Assembly (NCBI GenBank): GCA_030734395.1
Contig: JAUZTG010000029.1
Location: 806,001-870,000 of the forward strand
Direction: 5' to 3'
DNA length: 64,000 nt
From: Sarocladium kiliense
Taxonomy: Eukaryota; Ascomycota; Sordariomycetes; Hypocreales; Sarocladiaceae
The translations under genes and the position numbers were made by a program. Every line of letters begins with the position of its first letter. Within the stretch, counting starts at the first letter, position 1. The notes beneath the pieces were generated by a model that was not told where the DNA came from, searched no databases, and saw nothing but the letters and a program-made list of their open reading frames with translations. This document shows positions 23,501 to 34,046 of the stretch, piece after piece.

Positions 23501-24641
23501 GTTTAACTACGCCGACAACGGACACCTTTACGTGATGCTGAACCTTACCATCCAAAATATATGTCTTCGCAGGCCAATCTTCCTAGAGGGGAGTCCTTGA
23601 GCAGGATGGACGTCTTGGTGAAGCCCGAGTCCAACAGCCATGCGCACTACCTCAGCGCTAAGGTAATAAATGTTGTTGATATATGGCAAATACAGCCCCA
23701 GCTGTATAAGAAGCAGTAGTCCCTGAATGGCGATAATATTGGACTGCCGGAGGAACGTCCAATGGCGGATCGCGTCGCGGTAAAGAGCCTCGCTCATCGC
23801 TGCCACCCTCGAGAACTCCCGACGCCACGAGGTGAGGCAGCCGACTGCCAACACCATCGAGACGATAAAACGGCTGACATCTGGAGCCGAGAGACCAGTT
23901 GATTGCTGATTAGAGTAGACTTGCCCAAAGTGATACCATAGCTCGTTGCTGGTGAAGCACGGGTACCGAGGTAGAATTGTGTTCACGTAGTTCTCGAAGA
24001 TGCGCCTTGCGACCTCGAAAGGAATGCGTAGAGCATCCAGACCAGCGAATTGAGACTCATTCCCATTGCCTGCTCGGTTTCCAAGATGCTCGTAGTAGAG
24101 GCCGTGAACTGGAAGCTTGTGAGGCGGCCGCTCCGTCGGGTACAAGAGCTTGGATTCGTGGAGAAGTCCGGGATGGCTGGCCACGCATGTTGTAGTGTAC
24201 AGATCACGGACAGAAACGGTGATGCTCTGAAGAGCTCGTTTGTAGGTATCTGCAGATACCGTTGGAGTGCCGTGAGCTGATGTGTCTTGCGAGTTGTCAA
24301 CGATCTTCGACGTGTGCTGGCGTCCATGGTCATGCTCAATCTCAGCAAGCCGCTTCTCCAGATATTGCAATACGCTCGACGGTAACGTCAGTCAATTGCA
24401 AGAATGCCGGAAGTTAGAATGTGTTACCTTCGAGGAACCTCCGAGCGAGTGTGTCGATTGATGCCCACGCACTCCTTCCCCGTCGAGATGCAGCGAGAGC
24501 AAGCAGGCAACTTGCGATCGCACTAATTCCGGCGTTAATGGGTTACCTGAAAAGGAGGACGACCCTCAAGCTTACCTTCTTCTTCAATGAGTAGCATCTA
24601 GCACAGGCCAAGACAGGTTGTACTCGCCGACCGCGCGGCAT
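20540..24641 (-). CDS. Tandem Zn2Cys6 transcription factor: two DNA-binding/fungal_trans modules in one chain
   Basis: Eight exons join in phase: 24576-24641, 24428-24522, 23549-24374, 22883-23485, 22273-22832, 21355-22212, 21246-21306 and 20540-21199, for 1242 residues. Module 1 begins at the ATG at 24641 with a Zn2Cys6 cluster split by intron 1 (CARCYSLKKK then CDRKLPACSRCISTGKEC), a short coiled linker, and a fungal_trans domain with LRRHIFWMVYLVDRTIAI. Module 2 has a second cluster at about residues 676-703 (CSFCRDQHIRC then DRELPCCGACYRSKREC) and a second regulatory domain with YYNSIHVWYPVMS and MLARTLYCIEGK. Module 1 alone is about 550 residues, module 2 about 570, each the size of a complete factor. 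An alternative is two adjacent genes, the second starting at an internal ATG; however, the 140 codons between the homologous parts are open with no stop. It is divergent from an amidase it may regulate. Confidence 0.8.
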
Positions 24642-25304
24642 TTTGCTGGACCGGGACTGTGTAAGACGGAAAATTGCGACGTGGGGGAAAGCCTTCGCAA
24701 GGCCACACCCATCGAGGGGGTCAGTATGCGCTTAACAAAGTCGGCAACGACAAGAGCAAGTTACTCAGCCAGATTGCGCATGCCAGTCTCTCCAGCTTGA
24801 GCACGAGAGTCGAAGCTGGAGGTCCACCATCTCACAACATGACCTGGACGTACTCGCTCTTGGGAAAGCCATCAATCGCCATGGGCTGGCTACCTAGATC
24901 CGACAAAGCGACGGACTTGGCGGCGTGCTCTCATCCGACTCATCCAGCAACTAGTGGAACATTGATGAAGAACTAGCAAAAGTCCGACGCTAGCACCCCA
25001 GTCGGAGATAGACCCGAGTGGAGCAGGGACTTGATCAAGTTGAGCATGGTCGATCTCTAAGATGCTTGAGTCGTTGTCAGATTGGAGATGAACGCATGAG
25101 CTGCGGTTCGGAATGCGTTGACCCCTTGGCCGACCGGCCTCGGAGGGAGGGGGAATCAGCCGAGGCTGCTTAAAGTCAAGACTATGTCCAAAGGTCATAA
25201 ACCTCTCTACCTGGTAGTTGCAGCCTACAAACAAATTTGCTGTGATACCTGCAGTCTCGCTTGTTTTTCTTTGGATCATATACAGTCTGCCCAAGTCTTT
25301 CAGT
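24642..25304. promoter_or_regulatory. Divergent promoter between the tandem TF and an amidase, with CGG half-sites
   Basis: 663 bp between two opposite start codons. It contains CGG-N2-CGG at 25104-25111, CGG-N3-CGG at 25135-25143 and the near-palindrome GGCCGACCGGCC at 25128-25139, all within 40 bp and about 170-200 bp upstream of the amidase ATG. Zn2Cys6 factors typically bind paired CGG triplets, so these are candidate operator sites; this is inference from spacing only. Confidence 0.4.
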
Positions 25305-27160
25305 ATGTCTGTTGTGCAAGTCAACGCGGCAGCACCCAAAGTTGCTGTAGAAGACGTTGTTGAAGTCGCCAGCAAAGGAGGCATAAAGCTTTCCGATCAG
25401 ACGGCAGCGGACTTTGTTACCCTCGTGAGCGGTCTTGAATCCGTCATCGCCAGCTTGCCGGATGACAGCTGTGTCATTCCAATCCCAGACCTCACCAAGT
25501 ACCCACGAACAGACATCCATGTACCTCAGGACAATGATCTCGGAGGTTGGGCGGCGAAGGTTAGTCCACGTTTCCATGGCTATCATTTCTTCCTCAGTTA
25601 GATGAAGTTGACAGCTTTGACATTCACAGGTTACAGCAAAATGCATAGCTCCGACTAGCGACTTGCTCAAGGGCCGAACGATTGCTTTGAAGGACAACAT
25701 AGCGTTCGCGGGAGTACCATGCACTAACGGAACATCGATGTTAGACTGGACCCCGAAAGTCGACGCAACGGTTGCAACTCGTGTAATGGACGCTGGCGGC
25801 GTAATCGTTGGCAAGGCTGGTGAGGACTCAACCACCGAACTCGAAACGTGAGCTCATTGATGCTTACAACTACTACAGCATGTGAGAATTCCTGCTTCGA
25901 AGGACTATCGGCGACCGCGATTACCGGCGATGTACACAACCCTTGGGCAAAAGGCTACAGTGCTGGTGGTTCAAGCAGCGGCTCTGGCCGTCTTGTCGGG
26001 AACGGCGCCGTCGACATGTCTCTCGGATGCGACCAAGCAGGCAGCATCAGGATCCCGGCGGCGTCCTGTGGCATTGTCGGATTAAAGCCAACTTGGGGTC
26101 TTGTTCCTTACACTGGCATCATCAACCTGGACGCAGCACTCGACCACGTTGGGCCGATGACACGCACAGTCCGGGACTGCGCATTGCTGCTGGAGGCCGT
26201 CGCAGGCCCAGATGGTTGGGATGACAGGCAACAGCAGCTAACGCCCGATGATAAGAGGCTACAGTTTGTTAAAGCTGTTGATGAGACTGTATCAAAGCCC
26301 AAGAGCCAGATGCTGAGTGGTGTCAGGATCGGGATACTCGAAGAGGGCTTTCAGGTAGACGGCCAAGACGAGAACATCGTCAAGTGCGTCGGATCTGCAG
26401 TCGACAAGCTCGAGGCATTAGGCGCAACAGTGTCGAACGTTTCGATCCCGGAACACAAGTTGGCCTCTCTCGTCTGGATGAGTTCCATCGGCATCCCTGG
26501 TGGACAGCAGGCCTTACTTGGAGGAATGCAGGGAAGGAAGCAGCTCTACATGACCGACCGTCTGGCGATGCTTGGGTCTCGACTCACCCAGGAACAGTTT
26601 GACTCCCTAAGCCCTGGAGCAGTCAACTTGTATCTCAACCATTTGTGGCTTTCGGATAAGCACGGCCTGGCACACCAGGGGAAGTGTATGAACCTTCAGA
26701 AGTTTATTAGTGTAAGTTCATCAGCTTCTTTGCTGCATTTCGGCTATGCTGACAACAACTGCTGGTCAGGATGCATATGACAAGGCTCTTCAAGACTACG
26801 ACGTCCTGGTTATGCCGACACTACCACACCCTGCACCAAAGATTCCCGAGAATCGCTACGGTGATGGACTCCTCAAGTTTGCCATGAGGACAACAGGCAT
26901 GATTGCCAACACCTCGCCATTTGACAGTGAGTCCGACGCCCTGTGTTCTTTGCTGTGCAGTCGCTCACATACCGTCACTAGATTCTGGACATCCCGCAAT
27001 ATCCTTGCCAGTGGGCTTTGTCCCCGCACGGGAAGATGCCGGCGTCAAGCTGCCTGCTGGACTGCAGATTGTTGGGAGGAAATATGCAGACATTGATTGC
27101 TTGAAGGTCTCTGCTGCGTGGGAGAAGGAGTATGATTGGAAAGCGTTACAGTTTGAATGA
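25305..27160 (+). CDS. Amidase (amidase-signature family), cytosolic
   Basis: Five exons, 25305-25559, 25630-25819, 25879-26711, 26770-26926 and 26982-27160, give 537 residues. The Ser-cisSer-Lys triad is complete: K106 (ALKDNIAF), S180 (AGGSSSGSG) and S204 (CDQAGSIRIPAA), with the usual 24-residue spacing between the serines. Conserved LLLEAVAG and VLVMPTLPHPAP follow. Exon 2 ends at a donor inside GGTGAGG; using the later GTGAGC donor would create an immediate stop, so the earlier one is preferred. Fungal members of this group hydrolyse amides, nitrile-derived amides or carbamates to acids and ammonia. The gene is divergent from the double Zn2Cys6 factor, which suggests substrate-induced expression. 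The ATG at 25305 is the first in frame; no signal peptide is seen. Confidence 0.92.
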
Positions 27161-27261
27161 TCGCTTCTCTTCTGTGCAGCATATGTCATTACTCATCCTG
27201 GAGGCCAATGATCATCCTGGAGGTCCCTTAACTATAGATTCGGGTAGCTGATGGAGCCTAT

Positions 27262-29328
27262 CTAGAACATGAGGACTGTCGGCGGGATTGTAGGCCCGAA
27301 GTTATGAACATTAGTCCTCCAGCACTTTTCGATCCAGCAGTATCTCAAGCACACATCGAGAAACGCACCCAAAACCTGGACCCCTGCGTAGTCGCCGTCC
27401 AAGCACAGAGGCACTGCGTATGTACCAGGCCGCACTCTGCTATCCTCTGCATCGGTGCTAGAGATGAGAGAGTTCTCGTCGTTGAAGTCTGAGATATAAT
27501 TGTCGTTGTTCTCTCCACCGTCATCATTCACGTTGTTCCTGTCTTTCGACAAGTGAGGCAATCCAGTCGCATCCATCCGCTCCTCATCAATTCTCGCAGA
27601 GCCGCGGAGGAAATCCGCAAGGTCGTCCTCGGTCGCTGTTTTGCTGAACTCGGCCAGATGCTCAAAGAGCTTGGGGCACACGATCATGGCCCAGACCAGC
27701 TCCTCGTGCTTCGCGGCGTCGTATGCGCCTTCAACCCTCACGACCGCATGTGACAGTGCGCCCATATCCTGAACGCTGAAACTTGTCTGTGCTGTGGCTC
27801 GAAGCCTTTGCATCTCATTGAGCAGTTCAACGCCCCAGTAGAGCTCGGTATTACCCTGCCAACCTGTCATTGTGACTGTCGAGAAGAACTGCGTTCTCTT
27901 CCTAAGCTCGGTCCTTATGTGCTCGTAAATGTCGTTGAGGTCACTAGCAAGTTGGGCACTAGGGGAGAGGTAGAATCCATGCGGCTTGACGTTCAGGATA
28001 GCGTTCCTCATTAGTTCAAGCCCGTCCCTGTCCATGCGGAAGTCACCAAGGCTGAAGGGGTACGTCTGATGATCAATGTTGGATGTATGGATCAACAGTC
28101 GGTGGTACTCGATACAGCTGGAGAGGGGGAAGCCTCGGCTTGCCACCAGCTCGCCAGTAGCCAGAACCGAAAGGAGTCCTGGGCTTGGCTCGATGACAGT
28201 TCGGAGGCTTTTCTTGCGTTGCTCTTTCTTCTGAGCTTCCTCTATTATGCTGTCCCATAGCTCTGACCGTACGCCCGCCGCTTCAGGCCCAGGCTTTGGC
28301 TTTTCGCGCTTTGGCGGCAAGCCCCAAACCTTTTCGAGTATCTGGTCGCTGGTCATCGACGCTGTCTCCAGCTCCAGGAGTGCCTTGTTCAGTGACTCAT
28401 CGTCGTCCGTCAATGATCTTTCTGGTTCGGGTTCTGCCTTGTTGTTGTCATCTTTGCCCGTCTCTGACTTCTTATCGAAGCTGGAGAAGATGAAATCGAG
28501 CCAGGTTTCGTCCATGGCCTGGCCGATGTAGAAAAGTGTTTCTCTTCCGTCTTTCTCCACGCAAAACGCTCCAACCGAGTGACAGAGCTGGGGAATCATT
28601 GACTCCGTGATAAAATGCCCCTGGTAATGTCGATGGAATCGAGACCCAAGCTGGTGAACAGCATCCTTGCGCCGACAAAACTCTACCACGCATACCTCAA
28701 ATCCGGCTCTGAACTGAAGGTAGCCCAACGGCCCGGACCATATACTTGGGAGCGTCATCGGCTCCCGAGACTCGGCTTGCTCTGCAGCCGCTTGGAACCC
28801 GAGCATAGAGCAGATAGCTGCCAGGTCTGGTCCCCGCCAGCGCATCGGCACAGTCCCACCGATCAGCTCCGACTCGAACTGCATATCATACAGTGTCTCG
28901 GTCTCAGGTGTCAAACCGAGTGCTTGAAGGAATATTACCCAGTTTGCGCGGGGTAGGAAAGGCTCAGTTGCCTTTTCTGCGTCAAGGAGTGACTTGCGAC
29001 GCACAAGGCCACGCTCGAAGCCAGTAGGAAATGTAAACTCAGGCTGCCATTTCTGGCTGCGCAGCTTCTGTATGCTGACGGTCGGCGTTGAGATAGTGGT
29101 TTGGAGCTTCAGCAAAGACGATGAGACGACTTTGGATCTCCATGGCCCAAGATAGAGGCTGGACAAGCCGTGGCGGCTCTTTCGACGCTGCGATATCATC
29201 TGAAGCGCAGCAACGTAGACAGTAAAAAGTGTGACCAGGGCGATGATGGCTGCCAGAACTGAGGAAGTTGCAGACACCCAATCTGCCACAGATGGCGAGT
29301 CGGGGGGCGCGCTTGTATCGGCGGCCAT
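27262..29328 (-). CDS. Single-pass membrane protein of unknown function
   Basis: One long exon, 688 residues, from the ATG at 29328 (MAADTSAPPDSPS). A single hydrophobic span lies at about residues 18-43 (VLAAIIALVTLFTVYVAALQM), followed at once by a positive cluster SQRRKSRHG, predicting a short luminal or outer N-terminus and a large cytosolic domain. The cytosolic part includes GLSSLYLGPWRSKV, FPTGFERG, RANWVIFLQALGL and GGTVPMRWRGPDLAAICSMLGFQ, then an acidic and charged linker around residues 290-360. It resembles a family of fungal hypothetical membrane proteins that I cannot name. The C-terminus has an Asn/Asp-rich stretch near bases 27480-27540. It is divergent from the triple-AAA gene, with 957 bp between start codons. 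No enzyme motif is recognisable. Confidence 0.8.
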   Translation of the reverse strand: MAADTSAPPDSPSVADWVSATSSVLAAIIALVTLFTVYVAALQMISQRRKSRHGLSSLYLGPWRSKVVSSSLLKLQTTISTPTVSIQKLRSQKWQPEFTFPTGFERGLVRRKSLLDAEKATEPFLPRANWVIFLQALGLTPETETLYDMQFESELIGGTVPMRWRGPDLAAICSMLGFQAAAEQAESREPMTLPSIWSGPLGYLQFRAGFEVCVVEFCRRKDAVHQLGSRFHRHYQGHFITESMIPQLCHSVGAFCVEKDGRETLFYIGQAMDETWLDFIFSSFDKKSETGKDDNNKAEPEPERSLTDDDESLNKALLELETASMTSDQILEKVWGLPPKREKPKPGPEAAGVRSELWDSIIEEAQKKEQRKKSLRTVIEPSPGLLSVLATGELVASRGFPLSSCIEYHRLLIHTSNIDHQTYPFSLGDFRMDRDGLELMRNAILNVKPHGFYLSPSAQLASDLNDIYEHIRTELRKRTQFFSTVTMTGWQGNTELYWGVELLNEMQRLRATAQTSFSVQDMGALSHAVVRVEGAYDAAKHEELVWAMIVCPKLFEHLAEFSKTATEDDLADFLRGSARIDEERMDATGLPHLSKDRNNVNDDGGENNDNYISDFNDENSLISSTDAEDSRVRPGTYAVPLCLDGDYAGVQVLGAFLDVCLRYCWIEKCWRTNVHNFGPTIPPTVLMF

Positions 29329-30285
29329 ATTGCTTCGAGGGATGTGAAGGATCCTTAACAAGACCGATGTGTAATGATGATTAACCCTGCTTGACAGCGG
29401 GCATGTAAAATTCAAAAGGTAGTGTATTCCCTTTAAGTAACCTAAGTCATATTTTCAAGTACCGGATCTTTAGAGAAATCAGAAGGAGATTCAGCAGAAG
29501 TTGTGGTATGCGTTGCCGAAAGCGCAGTATGAGACAGACTGCCCAAGCTACACTTCTAATAAGTGTTGACTACCCCCCTGCTCCGGCAGTACGACTGCCG
29601 AGAGCTCCAGTGATGATGATTTTGATCAAGTCACGCCATGTAAAACAGCCAAACCCCCTGCTGATCATCAGAGCGTGTCAGCGTGATACGTTAAGCGCTG
29701 GTGGCTGCAGGTGGCGCTGTTGCGCTTCTTCAGGCAACAATAGTCTCGACTTGAAGCCCTGTAGATAACGCAGGCACACCAATGATCCTCATACAGGAGC
29801 CAGTCAATAGTCTGGAGTAGAGACGCGACCCGGGAGCCATATCAGCCACATTCTCCTCGCCGCGACGTTCCGCCTTGGTCCGCCTTGACAATACTTCTGC
29901 ACTGCCTCTGCACCGCCCCTAGTCTGCCTTTGCAATACTTCTGCAAGACTTTTGGATTGTTTTGAGAAACCTGATTCTTGGCGGCCTCCTACCAAACCGG
30001 ATTCGATCTCAACTCAAGCACGTGGGCAGTCGACAATCAGCATGAAGTATTCTCGTAGCATGAATAGTGCCCTGACTGAAGACTAGATGTAGCTGACGAA
30101 AGTTGGTTTTCGCGCCAAACTGTCCTAGTATACTTATCTTTGCTGAAGGATATTTACCTACTTGACCAAACTGTGTCGCGCTCGCTTCAAGTAGTTCACA
30201 GTCGACCCAGCCCCCGACAACTGAACGTATACGCCTCTCCCTCGATCTCACTCCGCTGCCTGACGATCCCGACACTTTTGGCACA
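29329..30285. promoter_or_regulatory. Divergent promoter between membrane protein and triple-AAA gene
   Basis: 957 bp between opposite start codons. On the plus strand at 29866-29953 there are imperfect repeats of a motif like TTGCAATACTTCTGCA and its relatives (29888-29900 and 29931-29945), plus runs of CTGCA. No gene is supported within it. Confidence 0.4.
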
Positions 30286-33200
30286 ATGGAGGCTATTACG
30301 CCTCCGGCAAGCACTTCCGCTGCAGACGAGGATTCCGACTCAAAGGGTAAAATCCAAGAGGAGCTTCCCGACCGCGACACGATCAAGGCCTCTGTTTGGG
30401 CTAGTCTTGAGGGGCTGGTTGGTTTGCAGAAGGTCAAAGACCAGTTCCACGACTTGGACAAGAAGGTTGAGGCGTCCTTGAAGCAGGGCGTGAATCTGAA
30501 CCAGGAAAGATTTCATATTAAATTTCTAGGGAACCCCGGCACCGGTAAGATGCAACAAACTTTACCTCTTAGCGAGAGATGAGATGCTTTTGGAACACTG
30601 TCACTGATGATTTCTCCTCGAAAAGGCAAAACCACCGTCGCACGGCTTTATGCCCGGTTCTTGTACGCTGCAGGCGTGATAAAAACTTTGCGTTTTCGGG
30701 AGATATCAGGTGCACTTCTTGTCTCGCAAGGGGTGCAGGAGGTCGCTCAGATCTTCTCCACGGGTGTAGTCTTCATCGATGAAGCCTACCAGCTCACCGC
30801 ACCTCACATTCCTGGAGGCCGCCAGATCTTAGACATAATCCTCACACACATGGAAAACAGCATCGGTGGGCTAGTCGTCATTTTCGCCGGGTACACAAAG
30901 GATATGCAGAGCTTTGGCGAACACAACAGCGGACTGGAAAGTAGAATTCCCTACAAGCTCGAATTCGAAGACTTTAGCTCGGATGAGCTGTGCACAATCC
31001 TCAAGAGAAAGATCAACCACAAATGGGGCGGCAACATGAAGATTGAAGCTCACCCGGATGATAAAGACGGGGACAGTCGGTACCTGCGTATCATTTCGAA
31101 CCGCCTCAGTCGTGGGCGCGGAAATAGAGGATTCGGAAATGCTAGGTCGGTCGAGAACCAGCTTGACCGATGTACTGCGCGCCAAGCACGGCGACTCGCT
31201 ATATCGGAGGACCCGAACGAGGAGAAGGACTATCTCCTACTCACCAAGGACGACCTTATTGGCCCTAGTCCCATGGATATGAGATTCCACAGCAACGCAT
31301 GGGATGAGCTTCAGAAACTCATCGGCATGCAGTCATTCAAGCAATACATCGAACTGCTCATTGGGAGATCCGAATCCAATTTCCAGAGAGAGGTCAGGGG
31401 ATTCCAGCCGATCATGGATAACCTGAATGGCGTATTCGTCGGACGACCAGGCACGGGAAAGACGACCGTCGCAAAGTTATATGGCCAGATTTTAGCCGAT
31501 CTTGGCATGCTCAGTAACGGCGAAGGTACGCTTGTTACATGGATGAAACTCGATGCTGATACTGACCCTTATACAGTGGTTGTCAAGAACCCGTCAGACT
31601 TCATTGGTGAAGCACTTGGCTCGTCTGAGGCAAAGACGAGAGCACTGCTTGCGTCTACTATCGGCAAGGTACTAATCATCGATGAGGCGTACGGCCTGTC
31701 CTCAGGGTCTTCCCATAGCAGCAACTCGCAGGACAGCTACCGTGCGGCAGTCATCGACACGATTGTTGCCGAGGTTCAAGGCTACGCAGGAGAAGATCGA
31801 TGCATTCTGCTTGTGGGCTATGAGAGACAAATGCGGGAACTCTTTCGAAAAGCCAATCCCGGCCTAGGTAGACGCTTCAACCACGAAAACCTCTTTCGGT
31901 TCGGCAACTTCAATCTAGACCAGCTGATGGAGATCCTGGCTTTGAAGATGGAGCAGCAGCAAGTACATGCCGATGAAGAAACTTTGGCTACTGCCAAGGG
32001 TGTACTTGAGAGGGACCTCAGGAACCCCAAATTTGCCAACGCTGCGGCTGTCGAACTCTGTCTCCAGGAAGCCAAAAAGAGGTGCCAGGCCAGGCTGCAG
32101 AGCACACCGGTGGAGCAGCGAGACTACAGCGGCCGATTGATGCCCCAGGATTTTGATCCTGATTTCAATGTCAAGGCCGATGGCTATACTAGCTGCAAGG
32201 CTCTGTTGGATGGCCATGTCAGCGCAAAGGTCATCTCCCAAATCGAGAATTTCCAACAGCAGGTTCTGATGGCAAAACTCGCTAAGCAGAGTAGCTTTGA
32301 GGATATGGTACCCACGAACTTCATCTTCAAAGGCTGGCCAGGTGAGTCCCCCCCAAAGGTGGAATAGTTCCGGTTATTCAGCTACTAACGAAGAATCTTC
32401 TTGAAATAAAGGCACAGGCAAAACCACGGCCGCCCGGTACATGGGAGAGATATACTACAACCTGGGATTTCTCAGCTCAAAAGATGTCGTTGAATGCTCT
32501 GTAGCCGATTTTATTGCAGAGTTCGTCGGCCAGACGCGCCCCAAAACACGGGCCCAGCTTGACAAAGCAGTCGGCAAAGTCCTCGTTATCGACAATTCAC
32601 AGCATCTTCTCATTGGACAGTATGCTCAGGAAGCTCTTGAGGAGATCATGTCCAGTCTGAGCATGTCGCTCTATCGCGGCAAGATGGTGGTGATCCTAGC
32701 GGGTTACACTGACGAGATGAACGCACTGCTGAAAAGCAGCGGTATTGCGTCGCTCTTCCCGAACGAAGTAGTTTTTGACGACCTGAGCGAGGATGAATGC
32801 ATGACTCTGCTGGGGCGAGAGCTGGCTAATGCAGAAGTCTCGGCCCCGTTCCTGTCAGAGAAGCAGTCAACCGAGTATCAGCGTCTACGAAAGTATTTCC
32901 GCGTGCTATCCCACGGACCGTTCTGGGGTAACGCTCACGACATCAAGAAGTTGGCCAAGGACATGAAGCAATCACTATTCAGTTCGGTATTCGATGCCAA
33001 CCGCGACAAGTTCCGCAGCGGCGAGATCACAGAGCTACCGCCGCTTCCGCAGCTCTCTGGGGAGAAGGCGTTGGCCTGTACGAAGAAGCTTATTGAGAGC
33101 CGCAGAAGTAGATGTAAGGACCATCGCCCCGGTCCCGACCTTATCTCTGAGGACCTTTGCTTACCAAAATTCGAGTACCAATATGCCACCGCTGAGCAAG

Positions 33201-33802
33201 GTGTTCCGCCACCGATCCTCGCTATTTCTATTATACAGGCTCCTCGCGAGATGACGCAGCACTTTCCGGCGGCAGTCACACACAGCCATAATTACTCAAG
33301 GTTGGGCGGAAGACATACCGCAGCCACCGGTCCTGTCCTTCTCATAGCTTCTCACACCATGTCACTTGCTGCGTTGCAACCACTAATGCACACTTCCGAC
33401 TCTCTTTTATACCAAAAGCCTGATACCACGCGGAGAGTCTTTGAGATTGAGGAAGATGAAGACAAAGTGACCGAGAGTGAGGTGGCTGCAACAACAACAG
33501 CAGATGGCACTACCATCGAAGCAACGAACGACAGCGCGAAAGACACTGCTGGAGAGAAGACAGTAGTCGAAACGAAGAAGGAGCGCGAAGAGTCTATAGC
33601 AGCAAGAAAGGCGAGGTTGAAGAAGAAATACCAATTCACTGAGGACTTAGCAGTGAACACAGCTCAGGCGCTAAAAGACTTGGGCCCATGCCCTTGCGGG
33701 TATACTTGGAAAAGGGATCTCGCCAGACATGTGTGTATGGGAGGCACCCACTACGTGTATGATGGATATTTGAGGGACTATATGGATACTCATGGCTATT
33801 GA
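30286..33802 (+). CDS. Triple AAA+ ATPase of the CbxX/CfqX (SpoVK-like) family
   Basis: Four exons, 30286-30544, 30626-31525, 31577-32341 and 32412-33802, give 1104 residues. Three AAA modules are in tandem. Module 1: Walker A around K88 (GNPGTGKTT) and Walker B VVFIDEAYQL. Module 2: Walker A around K365 (GRPGTGKTT), Walker B VLIIDEAYGL, and an Arg-finger-like GLGRRFNHE. Module 3: Walker A around K645 (GWPGTGKTT) but Walker B is VLVIDNSQ, with N703 replacing the catalytic Glu. The C-terminus has a charged coiled region and a Cys/His motif (CPCGYTWKRDLARHVCMGG) that may bind zinc. The family is known for hexameric remodelling activity, including Rubisco activase CbxX. Intron 3 (31526-31576) is 51 bp and in frame. 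A further intron between 33115 and about 33400 cannot be excluded. Confidence 0.88.
31526..31576 (+). other. 51 bp intron divisible by three and without stop codon
   Basis: Donor GTACGC and acceptor TACAG flank 17 potential codons inserted exactly between the P-loop helix and the VVVKNPSDFIG segment that is contiguous in the family. Because reading frame is kept whether or not it is removed, retention would add 17 residues to AAA module 2. Confidence 0.7.
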
Positions 33803-34046
33803 TCTGGAGGATAGTCCGGCGTTCAGCGTTGACAAATGGGTCGAATTTGCTTTGCATGACCTGCTATGGTATAAATTACACCTGTGGCCCCCTTCCATGG
33901 AATAAAACTGTAAAGATTCGAAATCTCTCTTCGAAGAGAGCGGTATGGACATGATTGCTTCCTTTGGGCATCACCGAAGCAAGATTATGAAGAAGCGAAT
34001 GGTCCTAGCAAGAATGTATACATAATTTGCTTCGCTAACCAGGGAC

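Noticed and set aside
25820..25878. Coding continuation GEDSTTELET in the amidase at 25305
   Set aside because: Splicing at the later donor gives an immediate stop; the earlier GTGAGG donor restores the family motif and was used.
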